Assembly: GCA_027623845.1 (NCBI GenBank)
Contig: JAQBUJ010000001.1
Span: 1 to 25,291 of the forward strand
DNA from: Pseudomonadota bacterium
GTDB taxonomy: Bacteria > Pseudomonadota > Alphaproteobacteria > Thalassobaculales > Thalassobaculaceae
DNA length: 25,291 nucleotides
Direction: 5' to 3'
Positions within the stretch are counted from its first letter, which is position 1, and every line of letters starts with the position of its first letter. Positions 16,411 to 23,546 of this stretch are shown in pieces. The position numbers and the translations under genes are program-made. The notes below the pieces were generated by a model, which searched no databases, was not told the origin of the DNA, and saw nothing but the letters and a program-made list of their open reading frames with translations.

Positions 16411-16914
16411 GTGAGAAATTTTCCCGATGATTTATGCGACGCGGCCAGCGAACTGCTTGGGTTATGCCGCGAGGCTGGCGTGATGTTGGCGACGGCGGAA
16501 AGCTGCACCGGCGGCCTGATCGCCGGCTGCTTGACTGAGATCGCCGGGTCCTCCGCCGTGGTTGATCGGGGGTTCGTCACCTACTCCAATGAAGCGAAGA
16601 ACGAGATGCTCGGGGTGCCGATGCAGTTGGTCATCGAGCATGGCGCGGTCAGTGAGCCGGTCGCCCGGGCGATGGCCGAAGGCGCGCTTGAGCGTTCCCG
16701 CGCCGGCCTTACCATCGCCGTCACCGGCGTCGCCGGTCCCGGCGGCGGCACCGAGGCCAAGCCGGTTGGCCTGGTGCATTTCGGTTGCGCCTTATCGGGG
16801 GCCGGTACCGGGCACGCACGCCACGTTTTCGAGGGCGACCGCGCGGCGGTCCGGCTGGCGACGCTGCACGCCGCCTTGGCGATGTTGCGGGCGCGAATCA
16901 TCGCCAGCGCCTAA
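16411..16914 (+). CDS. CinA C-terminal domain protein (nicotinamide-nucleotide amidase, PncC type)
   Basis: The protein (167 residues from the GTG) is a stand-alone CinA C-terminal domain, equivalent to E. coli PncC/YgaD. LATAESCTGGLIAGCLTEIA contains the catalytic serine in ESCTGG. GSSAVVDRGFVTYSNEAKNE follows, and AVTGVAGPGGGTEAKPVGLV is the second signature. The family deamidates nicotinamide mononucleotide to nicotinate mononucleotide in NAD recycling. The N-terminal molybdopterin-like domain of full CinA is absent, which is normal for PncC. I place the start at GTG because GGAGA (16401-16405) lies five bases upstream. An in-frame ATG at 16399 overlaps that site and would add four residues. 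Its stop overlaps the stop of the converging prpB gene. Confidence 0.92.
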   Translation: MRNFPDDLCDAASELLGLCREAGVMLATAESCTGGLIAGCLTEIAGSSAVVDRGFVTYSNEAKNEMLGVPMQLVIEHGAVSEPVARAMAEGALERSRAGLTIAVTGVAGPGGGTEAKPVGLVHFGCALSGAGTGHARHVFEGDRAAVRLATLHAALAMLRARIIASA

Positions 16915-17825
16915 GCAGGTCGCGCGTCGTCCGGCACGACGCTTTGGGCGATGCTGTTATCCAGCGCCTCATAGTCGTGATAGCCGATCGCCTGATAGAT
17001 ATCCTTGCGGGTCATCAGCTGGTCGAGATAGCCGCCCTGCCCGCGGTGCTCGGCCAGATGGCCGTAAAGATCCCGCATCGCGTTAGCCTCGCAACGTAGC
17101 GAAGTGACCGGCCAAATCACGATCTTGAAGCCGAGATCGGCGAATGCGCTTTGGCTGAGATACGGGGTGCGGCCGAATTCTGTCATATTGGCCAGGGTTG
17201 GCGCACCAACCGCATCGTTGAACGCCCGCATATCCTCGGGCGAGGTCAGCGCTTCGGGAAAGATCACGTCGGCGCCGGCCTCGACATAGAGTTTGCCCCG
17301 GGCGATCGCCCCGGCAAGCCCCTCGGAGGCGGCGGCATCGGTACGGGCGATGATTCGCAGATGCGTGCGAGCCTGGCGCGCCGCCGCGATCTTCGCCGCC
17401 ATCGATTCGGGGTCGTTCAACAACTTATCGGAGAGGTGGCCGCATTTCTTCGGCAGCAATTGATCCTCCAGTTGAACCCCGGCGGCGCCGGCGGCCTCAA
17501 GGTCCTGGACCAACCGCATGACGTTCAACGCTTCGCCATAGCCGGTGTCGCCATCGACGATCAGCGGCAAGCCGGTGGATCGGGTGATCACCCGCACAAA
17601 CAACAGCAATTCCTCGGTCGTCATCATCCCCAGATCCGGCAGGCCCAGACTGGCGGACAAGGCCCCGCCCGAGAGATACAGCGCCTCGAAACCGGCATCG
17701 CGGGCCAACAGTCCGGCCAGCGCGTTATGGGCGCCGGGTACCCCAAGCGCCCCATCGCGGGACCACAGCGCCTCCAACCGGTCGCCGGGCAATCCTTGCG
17801 CCGCAGATGTCGAAAACCATGTCAT
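16911..17825 (-). CDS. prpB: Methylisocitrate lyase-like protein (PrpB, isocitrate lyase/PEP mutase family)
   Basis: The 304-residue TIM-barrel protein resembles PrpB of E. coli along its length. LYLSGGALSASLGLPDLGM lies near residues 49-67. LIVDGDTGYG (D91, D93) binds Mg. LPKKCGHLSDK has the lyase cysteine (C128) in the KKCGH motif. ADVIFPEALTSPEDM and MTEFGRTPYLS follow, and the end TRKDIYQAIGYHDYE is PrpB-like. It should cleave 2-methylisocitrate to pyruvate and succinate in propionate breakdown, in the cytosol. No prpC or prpD lies next to it, so a related lyase such as an oxaloacetate decarboxylase cannot be excluded, although KKCGH favours a true lyase. AAGGA precedes the ATG. Its stop overlaps that of cinA on the other strand. 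Confidence 0.87.
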   Translation of the reverse strand: MTWFSTSAAQGLPGDRLEALWSRDGALGVPGAHNALAGLLARDAGFEALYLSGGALSASLGLPDLGMMTTEELLLFVRVITRSTGLPLIVDGDTGYGEALNVMRLVQDLEAAGAAGVQLEDQLLPKKCGHLSDKLLNDPESMAAKIAAARQARTHLRIIARTDAAASEGLAGAIARGKLYVEAGADVIFPEALTSPEDMRAFNDAVGAPTLANMTEFGRTPYLSQSAFADLGFKIVIWPVTSLRCEANAMRDLYGHLAEHRGQGGYLDQLMTRKDIYQAIGYHDYEALDNSIAQSVVPDDARPA

Positions 17826-18001
17826 GACTCTTATCCTTTTTCAGATCCTTGCTAATCGACGCCGCCCGGGTTTTCACGGGCTTGGCGAATTTCTTCGAAT
17901 ATGCCATTAACACGGCGGCGCGCGGCAAGAGTTTTGCCGGCCAATGGTTTAGGCCATGAACGATCAAACGCGCTTTGAACCGGGCCGGGGGCACGAGCTG
18001 A
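17826..18001. promoter_or_regulatory. Divergent spacer between prpB and the Mrp-like cluster
   Basis: This 176-base spacer separates the minus-strand prpB start from the plus-strand mrpE start, so it should hold the promoters for both. A plus-strand TTGGCG, 17 bases, CATTAA (about 17882-17910) is only a weak match to a housekeeping promoter. A short stem GCCCG/CGGGC (17864-17881) has no U-run. Open frames crossing the spacer look like shadows of prpB or mrpE. Confidence 0.4.
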
Positions 18002-18475
18002 ATGGTGCATATCGTCGGATTGGGCGCCAGCCTATTTGGGTTTTGGTTGTTGATGTCCGGGCATTTCGGGCCGTTGCTGATTTCGCTCGGCGGCGCCTCG
18101 GTGCTGCTCGTGCTGTATATCGCCCATCGTATGGATCTGTATGACCGAGAGACCTTCCCCATGCATTTGAAGGGATGGATCTTTGGCTATTGGGGCTGGC
18201 TGGCCAAGGAGGTCTTCAAGGCCAATATCGATGTCGCCAAGATCGTGTTGGCGCCGAGTTTGCCGATTTCCCCGCGGGTGGTTCGGGTCAAGGCGACGCA
18301 AAAGACCGATCTGGGAATGGTCATCTTCGCCAATTCGATCACCCTGACGCCGGGGACGGTCGCGGTCGATATCGAGGGTGACGAGATCATCGTTCACGCC
18401 CTGTCGCAAGAGCTGGCGGACGGGGTGCTCAACGGCGACATGGACGGTCGGGTGACCGCCCTTGAGGAGCGCTGA
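18002..18475 (+). CDS. mnhE: Mrp-type cation/proton antiporter subunit E (MbhA-like)
   Basis: The 157-residue protein has two N-terminal membrane helices (about residues 3-20 and 24-40) and a cytoplasmic alpha/beta domain. The family pattern is visible in WLAKEVFKANIDVAKIVLAP, followed by PRVVRVKATQKTDLG. ANSITLTPGTVAVDIEGDEI is the MrpE hallmark. Subunit E is a small accessory subunit at one end of the Mrp complex and of the related membrane arm of hydrogenases. It starts the plus-strand cluster after the divergent spacer with prpB. The ATG is followed at once by GTG; no strong ribosome site is visible, so the exact start is less certain. mnhF begins three bases after its stop. Confidence 0.93.
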   Translation: MVHIVGLGASLFGFWLLMSGHFGPLLISLGGASVLLVLYIAHRMDLYDRETFPMHLKGWIFGYWGWLAKEVFKANIDVAKIVLAPSLPISPRVVRVKATQKTDLGMVIFANSITLTPGTVAVDIEGDEIIVHALSQELADGVLNGDMDGRVTALEER

Positions 18476-18478
18476 GCC

Positions 18479-18772
18479 TTGTTTATCGGAGCCACCGCCG
18501 CCCTTCTCGTCGCCATGGCCTTGACGTTAATTCGCGCCTTTGCCGGCCCGACCCTGTTCGACCGGGTGCTGGCGGTAAACAGTTTCGGCACCAAGACGGT
18601 GCTGCTGATCGGTGCCCTCGGGTTCCTCACCGATCGCCCCGAATTTTTGGATATCGCGCTGCTTTATGCGCTGGTCAATTTCATCGGCACCATCGCCGTC
18701 CTTAAATTCTTCCGCTACCGCAATCTCGGGCTCTCCAGTGCCGAGTCGGCCGACCGCGAGGAAATCGATTGA
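18479..18772 (+). CDS. mnhF: Mrp-type antiporter subunit F (MbhB-like), TTG start
   Basis: The 97-residue protein has three membrane helices. The MrpF signature AGPTLFDRVLAVNSFGTKTV lies near residues 22-41, and PEFLDIALLYALVNFIGTIA near 54-73 carries the conserved aspartate in the last helix. The start is TTG, three bases after the mnhE stop, with GAGGAG about eleven bases upstream. The next in-frame ATG lies inside the first helix and would truncate it. The stop overlaps the mnhG start by one base as TGATG. It is an integral subunit of the antiporter at the inner membrane. Confidence 0.93.
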   Translation: MFIGATAALLVAMALTLIRAFAGPTLFDRVLAVNSFGTKTVLLIGALGFLTDRPEFLDIALLYALVNFIGTIAVLKFFRYRNLGLSSAESADREEID

Positions 18773-19122
18773 TGGAGATGATCCTCGATATCGCCTCCGG
18801 CGCGTTCTTGGCCGCCGGCAGTTTCCTGGTTCTAGTCGGCACCATCGGCATGTTGCGCCTGCCCGACTTCTTCACCCGCCTGCACGCCGCCGGGATCACC
18901 GACACGCTCGGCGCCGAATTGCTGTTGATCGGGATGATGCTGCAAGCCGGTTTCAGTCTGGTCACCGTCAAGCTGATCTTGATCTCGTTGTTTATCTTCT
19001 TCACCAGCCCCACCGCTACCCACGCGGTGGCCAATGCGGCGCGCACCATGGGGTTGAAGCCGGCGCTGGTGTCGGATGAGGATATCGAGGCGACATCGGT
19101 GCGCCGAGGGAGCGCGAAGTGA
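18772..19122 (+). CDS. mnhG: Mrp-type antiporter subunit G (MbhC-like)
   Basis: The 116-residue protein has three membrane helices. The family motif GTIGMLRLPDFFTRLHAAG lies near residues 21-39, and ITDTLGAELLLIGMM follows directly. FFTSPTATHAVANAARTMG is the typical last part of MrpG. I use the ATG at 18772 because it overlaps the mnhF stop by one base and GAGGAA lies eight bases upstream; the preceding TTG codon is less likely. The C-terminal tail is short. Translation is probably coupled with mnhF and with the next gene, which again begins in a TGATG overlap. Confidence 0.94.
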   Translation: MEMILDIASGAFLAAGSFLVLVGTIGMLRLPDFFTRLHAAGITDTLGAELLLIGMMLQAGFSLVTVKLILISLFIFFTSPTATHAVANAARTMGLKPALVSDEDIEATSVRRGSAK

Positions 19123-19736
19123 TGGGCGCGGAAATGATCACGATCGTCAACATCGTGCTGCTGACGATGCTGTGCTTCAGCGCAGTGGCGATCATGCTGC
19201 TGCGTCATCTATTCGCCGTCGCCGCGTTGACCGGCGCGTTCAGTCTGCTCTCGGCTGGATTGCTGGTTGCCCTGGATGCGGTTGATGTTGCGTTCACCGA
19301 AGCGGCGGTTGGGGGGGGCATCTCGACCGTCCTGATGCTGGGCACGCTTGCGTTGACCCAACGGCGCGAGCACCGGCCTCCGCGGTTTTCGCTGCCGGCT
19401 TTATTGGTGGTGATCGCGACCGGCGGCGCGTTGATCTACGCGACCAGCGACATGCCGGCCTATGGCGATCCGAACGCCCCGGCGCTGCAGCATGTGGTGC
19501 CGGTGTATATTGAGGGGTCGCGGAACGATATCGGCGTGCCGAATATCGTGACCTCGATCCTGGCCAGCTATCGGGGCTATGACACGTTGGGCGAAGTGGC
19601 GGTGATCTTTACCGCCGGCATCGGCGTGATGTTCCTGCTCGGCCGGCGCCGCGAAGACGAAGACGATGAAGGCATGGTCAGGCACGGTCCCGGAAACGAC
19701 CCCGAAAGCTCCGAGCCAGAAGAGACAGCGTCATGA
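19122..19736 (+). CDS. MbhD/MbhE-like fused subunit (DUF4040, detached MrpA C-terminal part)
   Basis: The 204-residue protein joins two units that form the C-terminus of MrpA in classical Mrp systems. The first (about residues 5-80) is DUF4040/MbhD-like, with LLVALDAVDVAFTEAAVGGG. The second (about 130-185) is MbhE-like, with GVPNIVTSILASYRGYDTLG and EVAVIFTAGIGVMFLLG. Five membrane helices are visible. The end is strongly acidic (REDEDDEGM, then PESSEPEE) and probably cytoplasmic. In Mbh hydrogenases these are separate genes between MrpG- and MrpB-like subunits, the same place as here. The ATG at 19122 overlaps the mnhG stop. The next gene overlaps by four bases. The N-terminal half of MrpA would be supplied by one of the D-like subunits downstream. 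Confidence 0.88.
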   Translation: MGAEMITIVNIVLLTMLCFSAVAIMLLRHLFAVAALTGAFSLLSAGLLVALDAVDVAFTEAAVGGGISTVLMLGTLALTQRREHRPPRFSLPALLVVIATGGALIYATSDMPAYGDPNAPALQHVVPVYIEGSRNDIGVPNIVTSILASYRGYDTLGEVAVIFTAGIGVMFLLGRRREDEDDEGMVRHGPGNDPESSEPEETAS

Positions 19737-20170
19737 AGCATCATCTGATCCTGCGCGTCGTCTCAAAATTGCTGATTCCCTTCATTCTGCTATTCGCGCT
19801 GTACGTTCAGTTTCACGGTGACTACGGTCCCGGCGGCGGGTTCCAGGCCGGGGTGTTGTTCGCCTCCGCCTTCATTCTTTACGCTCTGATCTTCGGCGTC
19901 GATAACGCCCGCGAGGTGCTGCCGTCAAAAGCTCTGCGGTTCCTGGTTCCTGTGGGACTGATTATTTATGCGCTGACCGGTTTCGCCGGCATCGTCATGG
20001 GCGGCAAGTTCCTTGACTATGACGTGCTCGCCCAGGACCCACAGCATGGCCAACATCTTGGAATCCTGGTGATAGAGTTCGGCGTCGGGACCACCGTGGC
20101 CGCGGTCATGGTGACGATCTTCTACGCCTATGCCGGCCGCACCCGCGATGTCGATGACGAGGATTGGTAG
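19733..20170 (+). CDS. mnhB: Mrp-type antiporter subunit B (MbhF-like)
   Basis: The 145-residue protein has four membrane helices. Its N-terminus ILRVVSKLLIPFILLFALYV leads to the MrpB signature HGDYGPGGGFQAGVLFASAF near residues 28-47. GFAGIVMGGKFLDYD follows, and GILVIEFGVGTTVAAVMVTI near 109-128 holds a conserved glutamate. The tail is short and acidic. MrpB is an integral subunit needed for full antiporter assembly. The ATG overlaps the upstream stop as ATGA. The next gene starts two bases after its stop, using GAGGA located in its last codons. Confidence 0.95.
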   Translation: MKHHLILRVVSKLLIPFILLFALYVQFHGDYGPGGGFQAGVLFASAFILYALIFGVDNAREVLPSKALRFLVPVGLIIYALTGFAGIVMGGKFLDYDVLAQDPQHGQHLGILVIEFGVGTTVAAVMVTIFYAYAGRTRDVDDEDW

Positions 20171-20172
20171 GC

Positions 20173-20562
20173 ATGCTCGACGCGATCCTCGCCCACTATA
20201 ACTATTGGCTGATCATCATTTTGATGATGATCGGGCTCTATATCGTGATTTCACGCGGCAATCTGGTGAAGAAGATTGTCGGGTTGAACATCTTTCAAAC
20301 CTCGGTATTCCTGCTCTACATCACCCTGGCCAAGGTTACCGGCGGCACGGCGCCGATTCTGACCGGCAAGCCGGAGATATTCTCCAATCCGTTGCCGCAC
20401 GTGCTGATCCTGACCGCTATCGTCGTCGGCATTGCGACCACGGCGCTCGGCTTCGCGCTGGTGGTGCGGATTCGCGAGAGCTACGGCAGCATCGAGGAGG
20501 ATGACATCCTCGCCGCCGAGCGCGCCGAAGAAGAGATCGCCGTTAAGGAGGCCCTGTCGTGA
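20173..20562 (+). CDS. mnhC: Mrp-type antiporter subunit C (NuoK/MbhG-like)
   Basis: The 129-residue protein is a NuoK-like subunit with three membrane helices. NYWLIIILMMIGLYIVISRG forms the first. NLVKKIVGLNIFQTSVFLLY forms the second, matching the MrpC/NuoK pattern. PLPHVLILTAIVVGIATTAL precedes the last helix. The cytoplasmic tail is rich in glutamate. I choose the ATG at 20173, preceded by GAGGA about ten bases upstream; a TTG at 20164 would overlap mnhB and adds only three residues. NuoK-type subunits relay protons next to the large antiporter subunits. The tail codons contain the strong ribosome site of mnhD, so the two genes are coupled. Confidence 0.94.
   Translation: MLDAILAHYNYWLIIILMMIGLYIVISRGNLVKKIVGLNIFQTSVFLLYITLAKVTGGTAPILTGKPEIFSNPLPHVLILTAIVVGIATTALGFALVVRIRESYGSIEEDDILAAERAEEEIAVKEALS
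20545..20551 (+). promoter_or_regulatory. Ribosome binding site deciding the GTG start of mnhD
   Basis: AAGGAGG lies inside the last codons of mnhC, seven bases before a GTG that overlaps the mnhC stop as GTGA. The perfect site and spacing settle the start of the first D subunit on GTG rather than on an internal ATG. Confidence 0.8.
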
Positions 20563-22052
20563 GCCTGCTGTTTGAACACATGGCGGCCCTGCAGGTCGCG
20601 GTACCGCTGCTCTCGGCGCCGGTCTGCTCGTTACTGCGCGGGGGACGGCAGCCCTGGTTCTTGGCTCTGGCGGTTAGCTGGTTCGCCTTCTTCGCCTCGA
20701 TCTCGCTGTTGATCCAGGTGCTGGACAGTGGCGATATCTCTTATCATATGGGCAATTGGGCGCCGCCGTTCGGCATTGAATACCGGGTCGACGCGATCAA
20801 TGCCTTCGTGCTGCTGATCATTTCCGGCATCAGCGCCGTCGCCCTGCCCTATGCCCGGTTGAGCGTCGCCCATGAGGTCGATCCGCGCCGGCACGGCCAG
20901 TTCTATACAGCTTACCTGCTCTGCCTGACCGGCCTGCTCGGGGGGACGATCACCGGGGACGCTTTCAACATCTTCGTGTTTTTGGAAATCTCGTCGTTGT
21001 CGGCCTATGTGCTGGTCGCGGCGGGCGCGCGGCAGGACCGCCGCGCCCTAACAGCGGCCTATAACTATCTGGTGCTCGGCACTGTCGGCGCGACGTTCTT
21101 CGTTATCGGCATCGGCCTGCTTTATATGGTCACCGGCACCCTCAACATCACCGACTTGGCGGAGCGGCTTCCGCCCCTGGTCGACAATCGCGCGGTGCAG
21201 GCGGGTTTTGCTTTCATCATCGTCGGCATGGGCCTCAAGCTCGCAATGTTCCCGATGCACACTTGGTTACCGAACGCCTATACCTATGCGCCGTCAACGG
21301 TGACCGTGTTCCTGGCGTCTACCGCGACCAAGGTTTCGGTCTATGTGGTCCTGCGGTTCCTGTTCACCGTGTTCGGGCCGAGCTATGGCTTTGTCGGGCT
21401 GACCTTCGAGTACATCTTCCTGCCGTTGGCCATCCTGGCGATGTTCATCGGCTCGGCGGCGGCGATCTACCAGACCAACCTGAAGCGGTTATTCGCCTAT
21501 TCCAGCGTCGCCCAGCTCGGCTACATGGTGCTCGGCATCGCACTTGGAAACGTCGCCGGGCTAACCGCGACGGTGCTGCATCTGTTCAACCATGCGCTGA
21601 TGAAGGGCGCGCTTTTCATGGCGCTCGGCTGTGTCGCGTTGCGGATCGGCGCGGTCTCGATCAACGGGGTGCGCGGCCTCGGGCGCGAGATGCCTTGGAC
21701 CTTCGCCGCCATCGCCGGCGCCGGGCTCAGCCTGATCGGGGTGCCGAGCACCGTTGGCTTCATCAGCAAATGGTACCTGATCCTGGGGGCGCTGGAGAAT
21801 GGCTGGTGGCCGGTCGCCGTGCTGATCGTCGCCAGTTCGCTGCTTGCGGTGATCTACGTTTGGAAGATCATCGAGGCGGCCTATTTCGGCGCAGCGCCGG
21901 AGGGGCGCGGCCCGGTCAGCGAAGCGCCGTTGGAGATGCTGGCGCCGCTCTGGTTGATGGTGGTGGCTAATTTCTACTTCGGCATCGACGCGGATTTGAC
22001 AACCTCCGTTGCCGGCAAGGTCGCCGCGACCTTCCTGGGAGGCGGATCATGA
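20559..22052 (+). CDS. mnhD: Mrp-type antiporter subunit D (first large proton-channel subunit)
   Basis: The 497-residue protein is a full MrpD/NuoL-M-N family subunit with about 14 membrane helices. The conserved glutamate E143 is in NIFVFLEISSLSAYVL and lysine K227 in GMGLKLAMFPMHTWLPNAY. PSTVTVFLASTATKVSVYV follows. The later half has NLKRLFAYSSVAQLGYMVLG and HLFNHALMKGALFMALGC with histidine and lysine in a broken helix. These residues form a proton half-channel pair in complex I homologues. Of the three large subunits here it is most like standard MrpD. It starts with GTG behind AAGGAGG, overlapping mnhC. The next gene overlaps as ATGA. Confidence 0.96.
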   Translation: MSLLFEHMAALQVAVPLLSAPVCSLLRGGRQPWFLALAVSWFAFFASISLLIQVLDSGDISYHMGNWAPPFGIEYRVDAINAFVLLIISGISAVALPYARLSVAHEVDPRRHGQFYTAYLLCLTGLLGGTITGDAFNIFVFLEISSLSAYVLVAAGARQDRRALTAAYNYLVLGTVGATFFVIGIGLLYMVTGTLNITDLAERLPPLVDNRAVQAGFAFIIVGMGLKLAMFPMHTWLPNAYTYAPSTVTVFLASTATKVSVYVVLRFLFTVFGPSYGFVGLTFEYIFLPLAILAMFIGSAAAIYQTNLKRLFAYSSVAQLGYMVLGIALGNVAGLTATVLHLFNHALMKGALFMALGCVALRIGAVSINGVRGLGREMPWTFAAIAGAGLSLIGVPSTVGFISKWYLILGALENGWWPVAVLIVASSLLAVIYVWKIIEAAYFGAAPEGRGPVSEAPLEMLAPLWLMVVANFYFGIDADLTTSVAGKVAATFLGGGS

Positions 22053-23536
22053 GCACCGAGATGGCGCTGGCCCTGACCCTGCTGATCCCATCGCTCGGCG
22101 GTATCGCCATTGCGTGGGCCGGGCGTTACCCGAACCTGCGCGAAGCAGTAACCCTGATCACCGCCAGCGTGTTGTTCGCCGTGGTGATCAGCCTGCTGCA
22201 ACAGGTGGCGGACGGCGGCGCGCCGACATTGATGCTGATCGAGGTGCTGCCGGGCTTGCCGCTGATGCTGAAGGTCGAGCCGTTGGGCATGCTGTTCGGC
22301 TGTGTGGCGTCCGGTCTGTGGATCGTCAATTCGCTCTATTCCTTCGGCTATATGCGCGGCACCAACGAAACCAATCAGACCCGGTTCTACATCTGCTTCG
22401 CCATCGCCATCGCCAGCTCCATGGGCATCGCGTTCGCCGGCAACATGTTCACCCTGTTTATCTTTTACGAAATCCTGACGATCTCCACCTATCCGCTGGT
22501 TGCGCACAAGCAGAACGCCGAGGCCCGGTCCGGCGCCCGGCTCTATCTCGGCCTGCTGATCGGCACCTCGATCGGCTTTCAGTTGGTCGCGATTATCTGG
22601 ACTTGGGTCGCCGCCGGAACCTTGGATTTCACCATCGGCGGGATCCTGCGCGACAAGATCGACCCGACGATGCTGCCGATCCTGTTGGCGCTGTATATGT
22701 TCGGCATCGGCAAGGCGGCGCTGATGCCGTTTCACCGCTGGCTGCCGGCCGCCATGGTCGCCCCGACACCGGTCAGCGCATTGCTGCACGCAGTCGCCGT
22801 CGTGAAGGCCGGGGTTTTCACGGTTTTGAAGGTGGTGATCTACATCTTCGGTATTGAGTTGTTGTCGGAGACCGGGGCGTCGGGTTGGTTGATCTGGGTC
22901 GCGAGCTTCACCCTGCTGGCGGCCTCTCTGGTGGCGATCAGCAAGGATAACCTCAAGGCTCGGCTGGCCTATTCGACGATCAGCCAGCTTTCCTACATCA
23001 TTCTTGGCGCGGCGCTGGCCAGCAGTCTCGGCGTGCTTGGCGGCGCCTTGCATATCGCCACCCACGCCTTGGGCAAGATCACCCTGTTCATGTGCGCCGG
23101 CGCGATCTATGTCGCGACCCACAAAACCGAGATCAGCGATATGCAGGGGCTGGGCCGGGTCATGCCGTTTACCTTCGCCGCTTTCTGTATCGGCGCGCTC
23201 AGCATCATCGGCCTGCCGCCCTTCGCCGGTAGCTGGAGCAAGTGGTACCTGGCCCTGGCGGCGGCCGACACCGGCATGGTGCTGGTGATCGCGGTGTTGA
23301 TGATCAGCTCGCTGTTGAACGTCGCCTATTTGATGCCGGTGGTCGCCCGCGGCTTTTTCCGCCCGGCGCCGGCGCCGCAACCGGTCGGAGCCGCCGTCGC
23401 GCCGGGCGCTCGGTTTGGCCTCGCCGAGGCGCCGCTGCTTTGCGTGATTCCCCCGTGCCTTACCGCCCTGGGCTGCCTCGTTCTGTTTTTCTATGCAGAC
23501 GAAGTCGTCGATCTGCTTCGTCCAATCGTCGGCTGA
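22049..23536 (+). CDS. Second MrpD/NuoL-like proton-conducting subunit
   Basis: The 495-residue protein has about 14 membrane helices and the same core as MrpD, but differs from its neighbour through most of its length. E141 lies in FTLFIFYEILTISTYPLV, and K222 in FGIGKAALMPFHRWLPAAM. APTPVSALLHAVAVVKAGVF is more like NuoL and MrpA than MrpD. NLKARLAYSTISQLSYIILG and HIATHALGKITLFMCAGAIY keep the second-half residues. It may do the work of the N-terminal part of MrpA, which is otherwise missing here, but it lacks the long MrpA tail. The ATG overlaps the mnhD stop, with GGAGG just upstream. An unusual proline/alanine-rich loop (FFRPAPAPQPVGAAVAPGA) lies near residues 434-452. Confidence 0.93.
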   Translation: MSTEMALALTLLIPSLGGIAIAWAGRYPNLREAVTLITASVLFAVVISLLQQVADGGAPTLMLIEVLPGLPLMLKVEPLGMLFGCVASGLWIVNSLYSFGYMRGTNETNQTRFYICFAIAIASSMGIAFAGNMFTLFIFYEILTISTYPLVAHKQNAEARSGARLYLGLLIGTSIGFQLVAIIWTWVAAGTLDFTIGGILRDKIDPTMLPILLALYMFGIGKAALMPFHRWLPAAMVAPTPVSALLHAVAVVKAGVFTVLKVVIYIFGIELLSETGASGWLIWVASFTLLAASLVAISKDNLKARLAYSTISQLSYIILGAALASSLGVLGGALHIATHALGKITLFMCAGAIYVATHKTEISDMQGLGRVMPFTFAAFCIGALSIIGLPPFAGSWSKWYLALAAADTGMVLVIAVLMISSLLNVAYLMPVVARGFFRPAPAPQPVGAAVAPGARFGLAEAPLLCVIPPCLTALGCLVLFFYADEVVDLLRPIVG

Positions 23537-23546
23537 GGTGCGCCAG

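Noticed and set aside
17864..17881. GCCCG/CGGGC stem as a possible terminator
   Set aside because: Only five pairs, no U-run on either strand, and it lies in a divergent spacer where a terminator is not expected.
17725..18162. 145-codon minus-strand frame spanning the spacer between prpB and mnhE
   Set aside because: It overlaps both confident genes, its start lies inside mnhE, and the peptide resembles nothing known.
21974..23380. 468-codon open frame on the minus strand opposite the second large Mrp-like subunit
   Set aside because: The product is Arg, Gln, Asp and His rich with no recognisable domain. It mirrors a strongly conserved membrane protein in a GC-rich genome, so it is a shadow frame.
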